From contig JYOD01000088.1 in the NCBI GenBank assembly GCA_000955785.1, forward strand, positions 35,516-99,515: 64,000 nt of DNA. Reading direction: 5' to 3'. Positions 23,627-32,211 of the stretch are shown here, in pieces; within the stretch, counting starts at the first letter, position 1; each line of letters starts with the position of its first letter. The DNA comes from Burkholderiaceae bacterium 16 (GTDB lineage Bacteria > Pseudomonadota > Gammaproteobacteria > Burkholderiales > Burkholderiaceae). The position numbers were made by a program, and so were the translations under genes. The notes under the pieces are model-generated. The model saw only the letters and a list, made by a program, of their open reading frames with translations, did no database searches and was not told the DNA's origin.

Positions 23627-26257
23627 ATGCCAGACAGAGACAAAGCGCTCAGCATAGCCGACCCGCATCAGTTGTTCCGCAATTCGCTTGAGCAAGCCTC
23701 CGACGCCGTCTTCGTACTGAACACGGACAACCGGGTGATCTTCCTGAACGCAGCGGCGGAGACACTCTATGGGGCATCCCGCAAGCAAGTCTTCGGGATG
23801 GACGTGGACGCGCTCGTGCAAAAGCTGCCCGGCCAAAAGGTGCCCGGCATCGGCGCCCGCACTCACGGCGCGGAAGCCGGCCAGGACGGCGAGCATGCCC
23901 TGCCTTTGCCCGCCGTCCAGATCCTGCGGCCGGACGGCGAGCGGCGCTTTGGCTTTATCGCGGAGGCCAGTACCCGGCTCGGGGACGTCACGCTGCGCAC
24001 GCTACTGTTGAAGGTGGCGGGCAGCATCGAACCCCGCCGCGACGACCATCCACTGCTTTCGGTCATCGCCGACGAGATCGACAGCGCGGTCCTCGTGGTC
24101 GATGCCGACTGGCATATTGTGTACGCGAACGCCGGGCTCACGCGCATGCTCGGCTACACGCGCGGCGAGATGGTCGGAAAGACACCGCGCGAGCTGCTGG
24201 CCCGCGAATTCACGGATCCGGGCGTGATGGAACGGCTGCATGCCCACCGCTCCTCCCCCGGCGGCGAGCGCCATGAAGCGCTGGTGTACGCGCGCGATGG
24301 CAGCCCGCTGTGGGTCTCCGCCACGGTCCGGCATCTGGTCGCCAGCGACCGTCATCCGGCCGGGGGCGACCGGCATCACGGCATCGTCATCCTCACGGAT
24401 ATCACACAGCAGAAAGCCTACGAACTGCTGCAGCGGAAGGTGTTGCAGGCCATGGTGATGGAGCAACCGCTCCCGGCCGTGATGGAACTGATCTGCGAGG
24501 AAGTGCAACGCGTCGCGCCTTCAGTGATTGCTTCGGTACTGCGGGTGGACGCCGATGGCCGCTTGCGCCCGCTGGCCGCGCCGAGCCTGCCGGCGCACTA
24601 CGCGGCGGCACTGGATGGCATGAGCATAGGGCCCGCCGCCGGCTCCTGCGGCTCGGCCGCCTGGCTGGGCGAGCCGGTGGTGGTCAGCGACATCGCCAAC
24701 GATCCGCTGTGGGCGGATTGCCGCGATCTCGCCCTGCCGCTTGGCCTGGCGGCGTGCTGGTCGTATCCGATCAAGGCCAGCGACGGGCGCGTACTCGCCA
24801 CGCTGGCGTTCTACTACCGCACGGTCCGCCAGCCCGACGCCTTCCACCAGCAGCTCTTCGAGGTGTGCACTTCGCTATGCAAGCTCGCGTTTGAACGCGA
24901 GGAAGCGGCCGAGCGGATCATGCAGCTCGACCACTACGATTCGCTGACCGGCCTGCCCAACCGCAGCCTGCTGCAGATGCAGGCTGGCACCCTGCTGCTC
25001 GCCGCGCGCCAGGCCGGCACCACGCTCAGCGTGCTGTTCGTCGACCTGGACCGTTTCAAGCATATCAACGACTCGCTTGGCCACGCCGGCGGCGACAAGC
25101 TGTTGCGCGAGGTTGCCCAGCGCCTGATCGCGCATGCCGGGGAATCCGCGCTGGTGGCACGGCTTTCGGGCGACGAGTTCGCTCTGGTGCTGCCCGACAG
25201 CGACCGCGCCCGGACCATTGCCGCGGGCAAGCGCATCCTGACCGCGCTGCACCAGCCACTGCGCATCGATCACGCCAGCATCGCGCCATCGGCCAGCATC
25301 GGAATCAGCATGTTTCCCGCCGACGGCGATGCCCTGGACTACCTGCTGCACTGCGCCGAGATGGCCATGTACGACGCCAAGGCCGCGGGGCGCAACCTGT
25401 TCCGCTTCTTCAGCATCGAGATGAACTGGGCCGCCCAGGAGCGCCTTGCGCTGGAGTCGGCGCTGCGCGATGCCTTGCTCGCGGAGGAACTCCATCTCAA
25501 TTTCCAGCCCCAGGTGTTCCTGCGGGATGGGCGCCTCTACGGCCTGGAAGTCCTGGTCCGCTGGCATCACCCGCATTTCGGCATGGTATCGCCCGACCGC
25601 TTCGTACCGCTGGCCGAAGACAGCGGCCTGATCGGCGCACTCGATCGCTGGGTGCTGGAGCAATCGTGCGCGCAGCTCGCCGCCTGGCGCCGGCAGGGGC
25701 TGTCCGTGCCCACGATCTCGGTCAATATCTCGCCCGCCAGCTTCCGGGACCCGGGGCTGCCGGCACAAGTGGCCGAGACCCTGGCCCGCCACGGCCTGCC
25801 CGCCCAGGCGCTGGTGCTGGAGATGACCGAGGGGCTGCTGATGGAGGATGACGCCGGCATTGCCGCCACCGTCGCGGCCATCCACGCACAGGGCGTACGC
25901 TTGTCCATGGACGACTTCGGCACGGGATATTCCAGCCTTGGCTATCTCAGGCAGTTGCCCGTGCACCAGCTCAAGCTCGACAAGAGTTTCGTGATCGACC
26001 TGGAAAGCGATGCCGCCGCCCGCGAACTGGCCAGCGCCGTCATCCGCATTGGCGACAGTCTGAAACTCGCGGTGGTCGCCGAAGGCGTGGAAAACGAAGC
26101 GCAGCGCCAGTTCCTGCTCTCGCAGGGATGCCATATGGGACAAGGCTACCTGTTCTCGCGCCCGCTGGACGCCGCCGCGGTAGCACGCTGGATCACCACG
26201 CCACGGCCGGCCGAACACCATTCCGCGGTGCCCGGCGACCGGCATTCCAGGCGCTGA
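23627..26257 (+). CDS. PAS-PAS-GAF-GGDEF-EAL cyclic-di-GMP signalling protein
   Basis: Cytoplasmic sensor that would make and/or degrade cyclic di-GMP. From the start used, 876 residues: PAS (about 16-85, LEQASDAVFVLNTDNRVIFLN), a second PAS with PAC (145-265), GAF (280-415, with SIGPAAGSCGSAAW), GGDEF (450-605) and EAL (625-865). The synthase signature is SGDEF (about 514-518) and the hydrolase signature is EVLVRW (near 640) rather than EALVRW, while DDFGTGYSSLGYLRQLP and LKLDKSF are kept. Upstream in-frame starts at 23534 and 23570 exist; none has a clear ribosome-binding site, and 23627 was chosen because the first domain follows closely. No membrane segments. It is divergent from cbiE. 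Confidence 0.88.
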   Translation: MPDRDKALSIADPHQLFRNSLEQASDAVFVLNTDNRVIFLNAAAETLYGASRKQVFGMDVDALVQKLPGQKVPGIGARTHGAEAGQDGEHALPLPAVQILRPDGERRFGFIAEASTRLGDVTLRTLLLKVAGSIEPRRDDHPLLSVIADEIDSAVLVVDADWHIVYANAGLTRMLGYTRGEMVGKTPRELLAREFTDPGVMERLHAHRSSPGGERHEALVYARDGSPLWVSATVRHLVASDRHPAGGDRHHGIVILTDITQQKAYELLQRKVLQAMVMEQPLPAVMELICEEVQRVAPSVIASVLRVDADGRLRPLAAPSLPAHYAAALDGMSIGPAAGSCGSAAWLGEPVVVSDIANDPLWADCRDLALPLGLAACWSYPIKASDGRVLATLAFYYRTVRQPDAFHQQLFEVCTSLCKLAFEREEAAERIMQLDHYDSLTGLPNRSLLQMQAGTLLLAARQAGTTLSVLFVDLDRFKHINDSLGHAGGDKLLREVAQRLIAHAGESALVARLSGDEFALVLPDSDRARTIAAGKRILTALHQPLRIDHASIAPSASIGISMFPADGDALDYLLHCAEMAMYDAKAAGRNLFRFFSIEMNWAAQERLALESALRDALLAEELHLNFQPQVFLRDGRLYGLEVLVRWHHPHFGMVSPDRFVPLAEDSGLIGALDRWVLEQSCAQLAAWRRQGLSVPTISVNISPASFRDPGLPAQVAETLARHGLPAQALVLEMTEGLLMEDDAGIAATVAAIHAQGVRLSMDDFGTGYSSLGYLRQLPVHQLKLDKSFVIDLESDAAARELASAVIRIGDSLKLAVVAEGVENEAQRQFLLSQGCHMGQGYLFSRPLDAAAVARWITTPRPAEHHSAVPGDRHSRR

Positions 26258-26377
26258 GGCCAACGTTCACGTCGGGACCCGCCCAGGGCGATAGCCCGGG
26301 CGGTTCGCGCGGCCGGCTCGGGACGGCGACGCCGGCCTCGCGTTTCCAGCCGCCCCTACCGCTTTGGCGGCCTGCGC

Positions 26378-26581
26378 TCAGGCTTCCTCGCCCCCCACCT
26401 GCGCCTCGCTGCCAAGCCGTGGCTTGATGGCATAAGCTACGCCATGCATTTCCAGATAGTCGCGAATCAACTGGCGCACTACCTGGGAGGGCGTCTTGTC
26501 CTGTGCCGCGCACAGGTTCTCGAAGGCGCTCTTCTTCACCGGGTCGATCAGCAGGGTGAGACGGGCGGTTTTGGATTCCAT
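26378..26581 (-). CDS. ribbon-helix-helix (CopG-like) DNA-binding protein
   Basis: A 67-residue protein: MESKTARLTLLIDPVKKSAF gives the beta strand and first helix, and DKTPSQVVRQLIRDYLEMH the second helix of a ribbon-helix-helix domain; a short tail follows. Such proteins repress their own promoter or act as antitoxins. No toxin gene adjoins, so it appears to be an orphan regulator. A 19-bp palindrome (26614-26632) lies 32 bases upstream of its start and is a likely operator. The ribosome-binding site is weak. Confidence 0.75.
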   Translation of the reverse strand: MESKTARLTLLIDPVKKSAFENLCAAQDKTPSQVVRQLIRDYLEMHGVAYAIKPRLGSEAQVGGEEA

Positions 26582-26613
26582 GGAATTACAGTGTGCCAGT
26601 CAATGCGCCAGCC

Positions 26614-26632
26614 ATGTTAATTTGATTAACAT
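26614..26632. promoter_or_regulatory. 19-bp palindrome, probable operator of the ribbon-helix-helix gene
   Basis: ATGTTAAT / ATTAACAT, perfect 8-bp arms around TTG, stands out in an AT-rich patch 32 bases upstream of the ribbon-helix-helix start and between divergent frames. Autoregulation is inferred from position. Confidence 0.6.
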
Positions 26633-26736
26633 TCTATGATAATAGAACAACGACCCAAGGGCAACCGCCCGTCTTCCGCGTTGCACACAGGGCTGCAAAC
26701 TATCGAAGTTTTTACGGAGGGCGCCGGAGGCTCGCC

Positions 26737-26925
26737 ATGCGATACCCCCGCTCGACCTCGTCCACGGCTTGCTTTATTCCTGTGCCGGGGGCGGCTGCCG
26801 TGGTGGCCGCGCAACGCCCCACCGGCCGCATGGCTGCCGCGGTCATCATCGCGCCATGGATCGGGGAAGCCATGGTGATGGCCACGCGGCTCACGCGGCA
26901 CACTCCGTGGCTCGGACGCAACTGA
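26737..26925 (+). CDS. possible small protein, unknown
   Basis: A 62-codon frame beginning MRYPRSTSSTACFIP. The sole support is a good ribosome-binding site, CGGAGG, 6 bases before the ATG. The product has one weakly hydrophobic stretch (MAAAVIIAPWIGEAMVMA) and no recognisable family. It is divergent from the ribbon-helix-helix gene. It may well be spurious. Confidence 0.25.
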   Translation: MRYPRSTSSTACFIPVPGAAAVVAAQRPTGRMAAAVIIAPWIGEAMVMATRLTRHTPWLGRN

Positions 26926-27048
26926 TTTACGGCCCAACACCACAAAGGTTCGCGCAGACACATTGCTTTGCAATTGCCCGGCTTGCCGCTACCTACAATC
27001 GAATTGTCGGGAGGCACATCCCGCCCATCAACGAGCCAGCAACGCATC

Positions 27049-27228
27049 ATGCAGGACCAAGCCTTACCCCCCATCGTGATTTGCCTGCAGGGCCTGCGCG
27101 AGTTTGCCGCTTCGCTCACCGCGGGCTCCTTGCTCCAGTCCGCCACCTTGCAGGTGATCGCCGAATACGAACGCAATGCCCGGACTTCCGAGGACGCGTA
27201 CTGCGCGCGGCTCCACTGCTGGGACTAG
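27049..27228 (+). CDS. small hypothetical protein
   Basis: A 59-residue product beginning MQDQALPPIVICLQGLREFA and ending CARLHCWD, with amphipathic segments and no family I recognise. The start has no strong ribosome-binding site; the frame can be extended to 26968. It is convergent with the penicillin-binding protein gene. Its sequence composition looks protein-like rather than antisense, which is why it is listed, with low confidence. Confidence 0.35.
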   Translation: MQDQALPPIVICLQGLREFAASLTAGSLLQSATLQVIAEYERNARTSEDAYCARLHCWD

Positions 27229-27261
27229 CCGCGGATCCGGCAGGACCGCCGTGCCTGCCGT

Positions 27262-30200
27262 TCAATGCCGGCACGCCAGCGGAGAGCGCGCGCCGCCGTC
27301 GCGCACCAGCGGCAGGATCGTAGGCGCGAGCGATTTCAGCAGTTGCACGGACAGCGCGCTGGTGAAGGCGTAGCGCGCGGCGTAGGGCTCCTGCACATAA
27401 GCCGTAACGTTGCCGAAGTAACGGTCGCCCAGGAAGAACACAAAGGTGGCCGAGCGGCTGACCACGCGCGAGGAAATCAGCCGGCCGCCCGGCCCGTAGA
27501 CTTCGTAGCGATGGTCGCCGGTGCCGGTCTTGCCGCCGGCCACGATGCCGCTGCTGCCCAGCGCGGCTTTCAGCGAGCCTGCCGTGCCCGAATTCACCAC
27601 GCCGACCAGCGCCGCGCGCACCACCTCCGAGATGTCCTCGCTCAACAGCCGCTTGCCCTGCCCGGCCAGTCCGAAATCGGTGGCGTACGGCGTGCCCTGC
27701 GCAAATTCCAGGCTGCGCAGCGCGGTCGCCTGCTGGCGCACGCCATTGCCCTGGATAATCCCGACCAGTTCGGCCAGGGCGGCGGGACGGTCGCCGGCAG
27801 CGCCGATCGCCGAGGCATATGACGGCGTGATCCCGCTGAACGGATAGCCCAGCCGTTGCCAGCGCCGCGCGATTTCGGCGAAAGCCTGGCGCTCCAGCTG
27901 GCTGCGGATGCGGCGGGTCTGGCCACCGGGATTGCGGGTTTTGAACAGCCAGACGTACACCTCCTGGCGCTGGTCGGTGCTGTCGCGCAAGACTTCATCC
28001 AGGCTGGCGTCAGGCCGCTGGCGCAGGTAATCCAGCAGCCATAGCTCCAGCGGATGCACCCGTGCGAGGTAGCCGCGGTCGTTGAGCGAAAAGCTGGTCT
28101 GGCCGTACTTGCGGTACAGCGTCGCCAGCTTGTCATCGGCCAGCCCCACGCGCGGCAGGGTGGCGCGCATGATCTTGTTGAACTGCTCCGGATCGATGTC
28201 GGGTTCGATGCTGCGTAGCGCCACCGCCAGCCCCACCGGCGAGAAGTGCCGGTTTTCCAGCAAGCGCTTTAACGCTTCCTGATGGGTCTTGCCTCGATAC
28301 TTCGAATAAAAAGCGCGCAGGTAGTCGCTACCCTCCTTGTCGGCAAAGCGGACCAGGTAGGCCCGCCGCTGCGGCGCGGCCGGGTTGTTCAGCCACTCGT
28401 CTGCATCGGGATGCAGCCGGTAGGTCTCGTAACGCACGATATCCCGCATCAGGCGGATGAAGACCAGGTTCACGGAATGCTCGAAACCCTCCCGCACGGG
28501 CATGATCTTCGTGTTCTCCCAACGCTCGAAGTTGGTGAAGGTCTGCAGCCCGCCGCCGGTAAAGAACGCTTCGCCCGTCCCGCCGGAGTAGCGGCGCAAC
28601 ATGGCGGCCTCCAGGATGGCGCGACGGCTCTTGTCGGAAGCGGTGGGCAGGTAGCTCAATACCCACTGGGTCAACACATCGAGCTTGGCCGGCTTGACCT
28701 CACGCAACTCGGCGGGCGTCATGTCGGCATATTTCTCATGCAGTTCCAAGATGATCTCGAGGTAAGTCACCAGCGTGCGCAGCTTGGCGGTGGAGCCCAG
28801 GTTAAGCCGCGCGCCGCGGTTGAGGTCGAATGGCAGGTCCAGGTTGTCGGCCTGCACGCGCAGTAGGTTCGAGCCGTCGATCTTCTCGTAGAGCGTGAAG
28901 CTGATCGCCAGCTTGCCGGGGTCGTCGCCTTCGCGCAGCAGGTTGTGGCCATACATGTTGAAGGCATGGGCGCCATCGCGCGTGCCCGCCTTCAATAGCG
29001 CCTCGGTGACGACACGCTGCAGTCCGGTATTGATGGTGCTATGGGCCGTCAGGTCGAGGCGGTCCAGCTCATAGCTGCTGTCGAGATCGAGATAGCGCAG
29101 CAGGTCGGTGCGCACGCCGCTCAGGGCCTTGCGCGAAACAAACGAGATTTCGGGCCGGTCCAGCGAGGGGGGCGACAGCTTCAGGGGCTGCGCCAGCGCC
29201 GCGTCGCGCAGCCACGGCGGGATGGCACCCGCAGCCGCGAGCAAGCGCAGGTAGCTGTCGGTCAATGCCACCAGCCCGGCGGTATTTCGGCGCAGGAAAT
29301 GCGATGGCCCACGCTGCGCGATGATCAGCGAAAGCGCCTCCTTGAACACCTTCGCCTGCCGCTCGCCGAGCTCGCCTTCGCCCTGGCCGGCGCCGGGTCC
29401 CGGGCCTGCCGCATTCGCCAGCAAGCGGTTGGCCTCGTCGAAATCCTGCCCGTACCAGGCCCACAGCCCATCTCCCAGCCCGTTGATCTCGCCCAGGCCG
29501 GCACGGGCCGAAAGCGGCACGGAGTTCAGGTAATCGAGCAAGATGCGCTGCCTGGCGGCCACGGTGTTCGGCCCGTCCAGATAGGCGCGCATCGAAGCGC
29601 TGGCCATCTGCCGAAGCTTTTCCTTGGGCGAACTGGTTCGGCCCGCGCGCGAATGGCGATATTTCTCGATCTGGGTGGCGAGCGTGCTGCCGCCGGCGGC
29701 GTCGTGCTTGTCGTTGAAAAAGCGCACGCCCTGGTCCATTGCGGCGCGCGTGAAGCGCCGCACGTCAAGCGCGGGGTTGCGCGTGGGAAACTCGGGATCG
29801 AGCAGGTCGCGGTTCTCGATAAAGAGCAAGGCGCCTACCAGCAAGCCTGGAATCTGGTCGAAGCTGTCGTAGGTACGGAGCGGCGCGCTCCCGGCATTGA
29901 ACGGATCGTCATTGCAATCGAGCAGGTCCAGGCGCGCATGGGTCTTTTCGTGGTACGGCGCGAATAAGCCGGAATCGGTCAGTTCGAGCATCTGGTCGGA
30001 CCAGCGCGCCTGGCGTTCACGACGATAACCGCGCGCCTCCAGCAGTTCCGTGAACTGCGGCAAGCGGCTGTAGCCGAAGCGAAGGTCATAAGGCCCGTCT
30101 TCCGGAAAGCGGATGCGATCGCTCGGACCGTCCTTGACCGCGAACGCGATGTCCTTCGCCCGCCCGGCAAAGTAGCGCGCCTGCAACCGCGAAGTGGCCA

Positions 30201-30288
30201 GTTCCTCGCTGACGGCCGCGCAGACGAAGTAGACGCCACCAATGAGCAGCGCCAATAACAGTAGCCTGGGCCAGAGACGTCGACGCAC
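27262..30288 (-). CDS. divergent class A penicillin-binding protein (GT51 transglycosylase plus transpeptidase)
   Basis: Envelope enzyme that polymerises and cross-links peptidoglycan. The 1008-residue product has one N-terminal membrane anchor (about 5-27). The GT51 part (130-290) shows FIENRD with E158 as the likely catalytic acid, GGSTLATQ at 199-206 and RILLDYLNSVPLSARAG. The transpeptidase part has STAK (near 496, the S-x-x-K nucleophile), HSVN (the S-x-N motif) and KTGTG near 920. All three penicillin-binding motifs are present, but the glycosyltransferase motifs differ from the usual EDRxFxxHxG and GGSTxTQQ, and the protein is longer than E. coli PBP1a or 1b. It stands alone. A role distinct from general wall growth is possible but unproven. 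Confidence 0.85.
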   Translation of the reverse strand: MRRRLWPRLLLLALLIGGVYFVCAAVSEELATSRLQARYFAGRAKDIAFAVKDGPSDRIRFPEDGPYDLRFGYSRLPQFTELLEARGYRRERQARWSDQMLELTDSGLFAPYHEKTHARLDLLDCNDDPFNAGSAPLRTYDSFDQIPGLLVGALLFIENRDLLDPEFPTRNPALDVRRFTRAAMDQGVRFFNDKHDAAGGSTLATQIEKYRHSRAGRTSSPKEKLRQMASASMRAYLDGPNTVAARQRILLDYLNSVPLSARAGLGEINGLGDGLWAWYGQDFDEANRLLANAAGPGPGAGQGEGELGERQAKVFKEALSLIIAQRGPSHFLRRNTAGLVALTDSYLRLLAAAGAIPPWLRDAALAQPLKLSPPSLDRPEISFVSRKALSGVRTDLLRYLDLDSSYELDRLDLTAHSTINTGLQRVVTEALLKAGTRDGAHAFNMYGHNLLREGDDPGKLAISFTLYEKIDGSNLLRVQADNLDLPFDLNRGARLNLGSTAKLRTLVTYLEIILELHEKYADMTPAELREVKPAKLDVLTQWVLSYLPTASDKSRRAILEAAMLRRYSGGTGEAFFTGGGLQTFTNFERWENTKIMPVREGFEHSVNLVFIRLMRDIVRYETYRLHPDADEWLNNPAAPQRRAYLVRFADKEGSDYLRAFYSKYRGKTHQEALKRLLENRHFSPVGLAVALRSIEPDIDPEQFNKIMRATLPRVGLADDKLATLYRKYGQTSFSLNDRGYLARVHPLELWLLDYLRQRPDASLDEVLRDSTDQRQEVYVWLFKTRNPGGQTRRIRSQLERQAFAEIARRWQRLGYPFSGITPSYASAIGAAGDRPAALAELVGIIQGNGVRQQATALRSLEFAQGTPYATDFGLAGQGKRLLSEDISEVVRAALVGVVNSGTAGSLKAALGSSGIVAGGKTGTGDHRYEVYGPGGRLISSRVVSRSATFVFFLGDRYFGNVTAYVQEPYAARYAFTSALSVQLLKSLAPTILPLVRDGGARSPLACRH

Positions 30289-30486
30289 GATTCAGGTCCG
30301 TTTGCGAGGAAACCGGGGATTCCCGGCACTTCGGCCACCGCAGGCCGCCTGCTGGCAACGATGGCACTGTTCCGCCACCTTTGTCACTACGTATACCCTA
30401 GTTCAATGGGACCAAACGCACAAAAGTGGCATGCGGCGCCACCGCGCATCCCCCATCCCGCAATATGCGTGGACCCGACCGCCAGC

Positions 30487-31980
30487 TTACACGCGGAACG
30501 CGGCGATAGCCTGGTCCAGCTGGCGCGCCTGCTCCTCCAGCGAGGCCGCCGCGGCAGCAGCCTGCTCGACCAGCGCGGCGTTTTGCTGGGTGCCTTCGTC
30601 CATCGACGTCACCGCCCGGTTGACCTGTTCGATGCCGCTGCTCTGCTCGGCCGAGGCGGCGGCGATTTCGCCCATGATGTCGGTCACGCGGCGAATCGCC
30701 GCGACCACTTCCTCCATGGTGCTGGCCGCGCGCCCGGCCAGGCTGCTGCCGGTCGCGACATGCGCCAGCGAAGTCTCGATCATGGACTTGATCTCGCGCG
30801 CCGCGCCGGCGCTGCGCTGCGCCAGGCCGCGCACTTCGCCCGCTACCACGGCGAAGCCTCGCCCCTGCTCGCCCGCGCGGGCAGCCTCGACGGCGGCATT
30901 GAGCGCCAGGATATTAGTCTGGAATGCAATGCCGTCGACGACACCGATGATCTCCGCGACGGTCTTGGCCGCAGCGCTGATATCGCCCATGGTGGCCATC
31001 ACGTCGCCTACCACCGCGCCGCCCTGGTGGGCCACCTCGGCCGCGCTGACGGCGAGCTGGCTGGCCTGGCGCGCGTTGTCGGCGTTCTGGCGCACGGTGG
31101 AGGTCATCTGTTCCATGCTAGACGCCGTTTCCTCCAGGGAGGCGGCCTGCGCCTCCGTGCGGCCGGAGAGGTCGGCGTTGCCGGCTGCGATCTGCCGTGT
31201 GGCTGCGGTGATCGCACCGGCGCCCTGGCGCACGCGCCCCACGGTGTGCGCCAGGCTTGCCTGCATGCGCGCCAGGCCTTCAAGCAGGCGCCCCATCTCA
31301 TCGCGGCGCGTAAACTGCACGGGATGGCTGAGATCGCCCGCCGCAATGCGGTCGAACTGCTTCAGAGCCAGTTCCAGCGGGCCAACGATGGCGCGCAGCA
31401 GGAACACCGCGCAAGCGGCCGCCACCAGCAGCGCCAGTATGATGGTGGCAATCACCCCGTTGCGGAAATGGCGATACGCCACCTGCGAAGCCTCGAAATT
31501 GCCGGCGGCCATCTTGAGCTGGAACTGGCTCAGCTTGAGGCTGCTGTCATTGGCGTCGCGAAACAGGCGGGAGAGCTTGCCGTCCATGATCTGGTCGGCC
31601 AAAGCGCGGTCCCCGGCCCGCAGCGCGGCGACGATGGCGGCGATGCCATCGCGGTTGGCGGCCTCCCGCTTGGCCGCGACAGCCACGGCCAACTGGTCTT
31701 CCTCGCTGTTGCGCGGCAAGCCCATGAAGCGCTTCCATGCCTCGTCCGACCGCCGCGTCAGCTCTTCGGCGCGGTCCAGCGCCGTACGCGCGCGAGTGAG
31801 GCTCAAGTCCGCCTCGCCCAGCGCCAGCGCCGAAGCGAGCTGGTTCGTGTAGGTGGACTCATGCGCGTCGTTGGCGGCACGCAAGCCGAGCAAGGCGGCC
31901 ACTCCCACACCCAGGGCAAGCAGGAACAGCAGGGAAACGGTAGCGAGAAGTCGGGCGCGAATGGTAAGGCAGGCAAGCAT
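30487..31980 (-). CDS. methyl-accepting chemotaxis protein
   Basis: Inner-membrane chemoreceptor signalling to CheA/CheW. The 497-residue product has an N-terminal membrane helix (ATVSLLFLLALGVGVAALLG), a four-helix-bundle periplasmic ligand domain (about 35-180), a second helix (VIATIILALLVAAACAVFLL), a HAMP domain (about 210-265) and a long coiled-coil signalling domain whose hairpin tip reads ILALNAAVEAARAGEQGRGF. The start at 31980 removes a non-homologous extension to 32076, although no strong ribosome-binding site is visible. It is divergent from a second receptor of the same type, probably a paralogue. The ligand is unknown; no che genes are nearby. Confidence 0.92.
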   Translation of the reverse strand: MLACLTIRARLLATVSLLFLLALGVGVAALLGLRAANDAHESTYTNQLASALALGEADLSLTRARTALDRAEELTRRSDEAWKRFMGLPRNSEEDQLAVAVAAKREAANRDGIAAIVAALRAGDRALADQIMDGKLSRLFRDANDSSLKLSQFQLKMAAGNFEASQVAYRHFRNGVIATIILALLVAAACAVFLLRAIVGPLELALKQFDRIAAGDLSHPVQFTRRDEMGRLLEGLARMQASLAHTVGRVRQGAGAITAATRQIAAGNADLSGRTEAQAASLEETASSMEQMTSTVRQNADNARQASQLAVSAAEVAHQGGAVVGDVMATMGDISAAAKTVAEIIGVVDGIAFQTNILALNAAVEAARAGEQGRGFAVVAGEVRGLAQRSAGAAREIKSMIETSLAHVATGSSLAGRAASTMEEVVAAIRRVTDIMGEIAAASAEQSSGIEQVNRAVTSMDEGTQQNAALVEQAAAAAASLEEQARQLDQAIAAFRV

Positions 31981-32211
31981 GGCGAGGTGCCCGGAGGCTA
32001 ATGGCTGTGGAGCCCGCGCTGGGCTGAAAGCCTGTCTATCGGTGCGGTGCGGCGACAACTTGAGGGTCGGCCGCAAGTTGCGCGCAAACAGACACCTGGC
32101 CGCCTATTTCACGCATCGGAATTGATCTGACGCAAACATCGGCATGGTCCCGGTCAAGTCCGGGCCACGGCCTCCGTTAGTTCAGTGATCTCAAATCCCT
32201 GTCCCGATCCG

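Larger units (their letters stand above)
26582..27048. other. intergenic region with operator palindrome and a doubtful small ORF
   Basis: About 470 bases. The first 60 are unusually AT-rich for this genome and hold a 19-bp palindrome. A 62-codon frame with a good ribosome-binding site follows at 26737. Nothing else is recognisable. Confidence 0.5.

Noticed and set aside
30361..32001. Plus-strand frames of more than 530 codons opposite the first chemoreceptor
   Set aside because: Complement of the repetitive alanine-rich chemoreceptor coiled coil; no start signal or domain.
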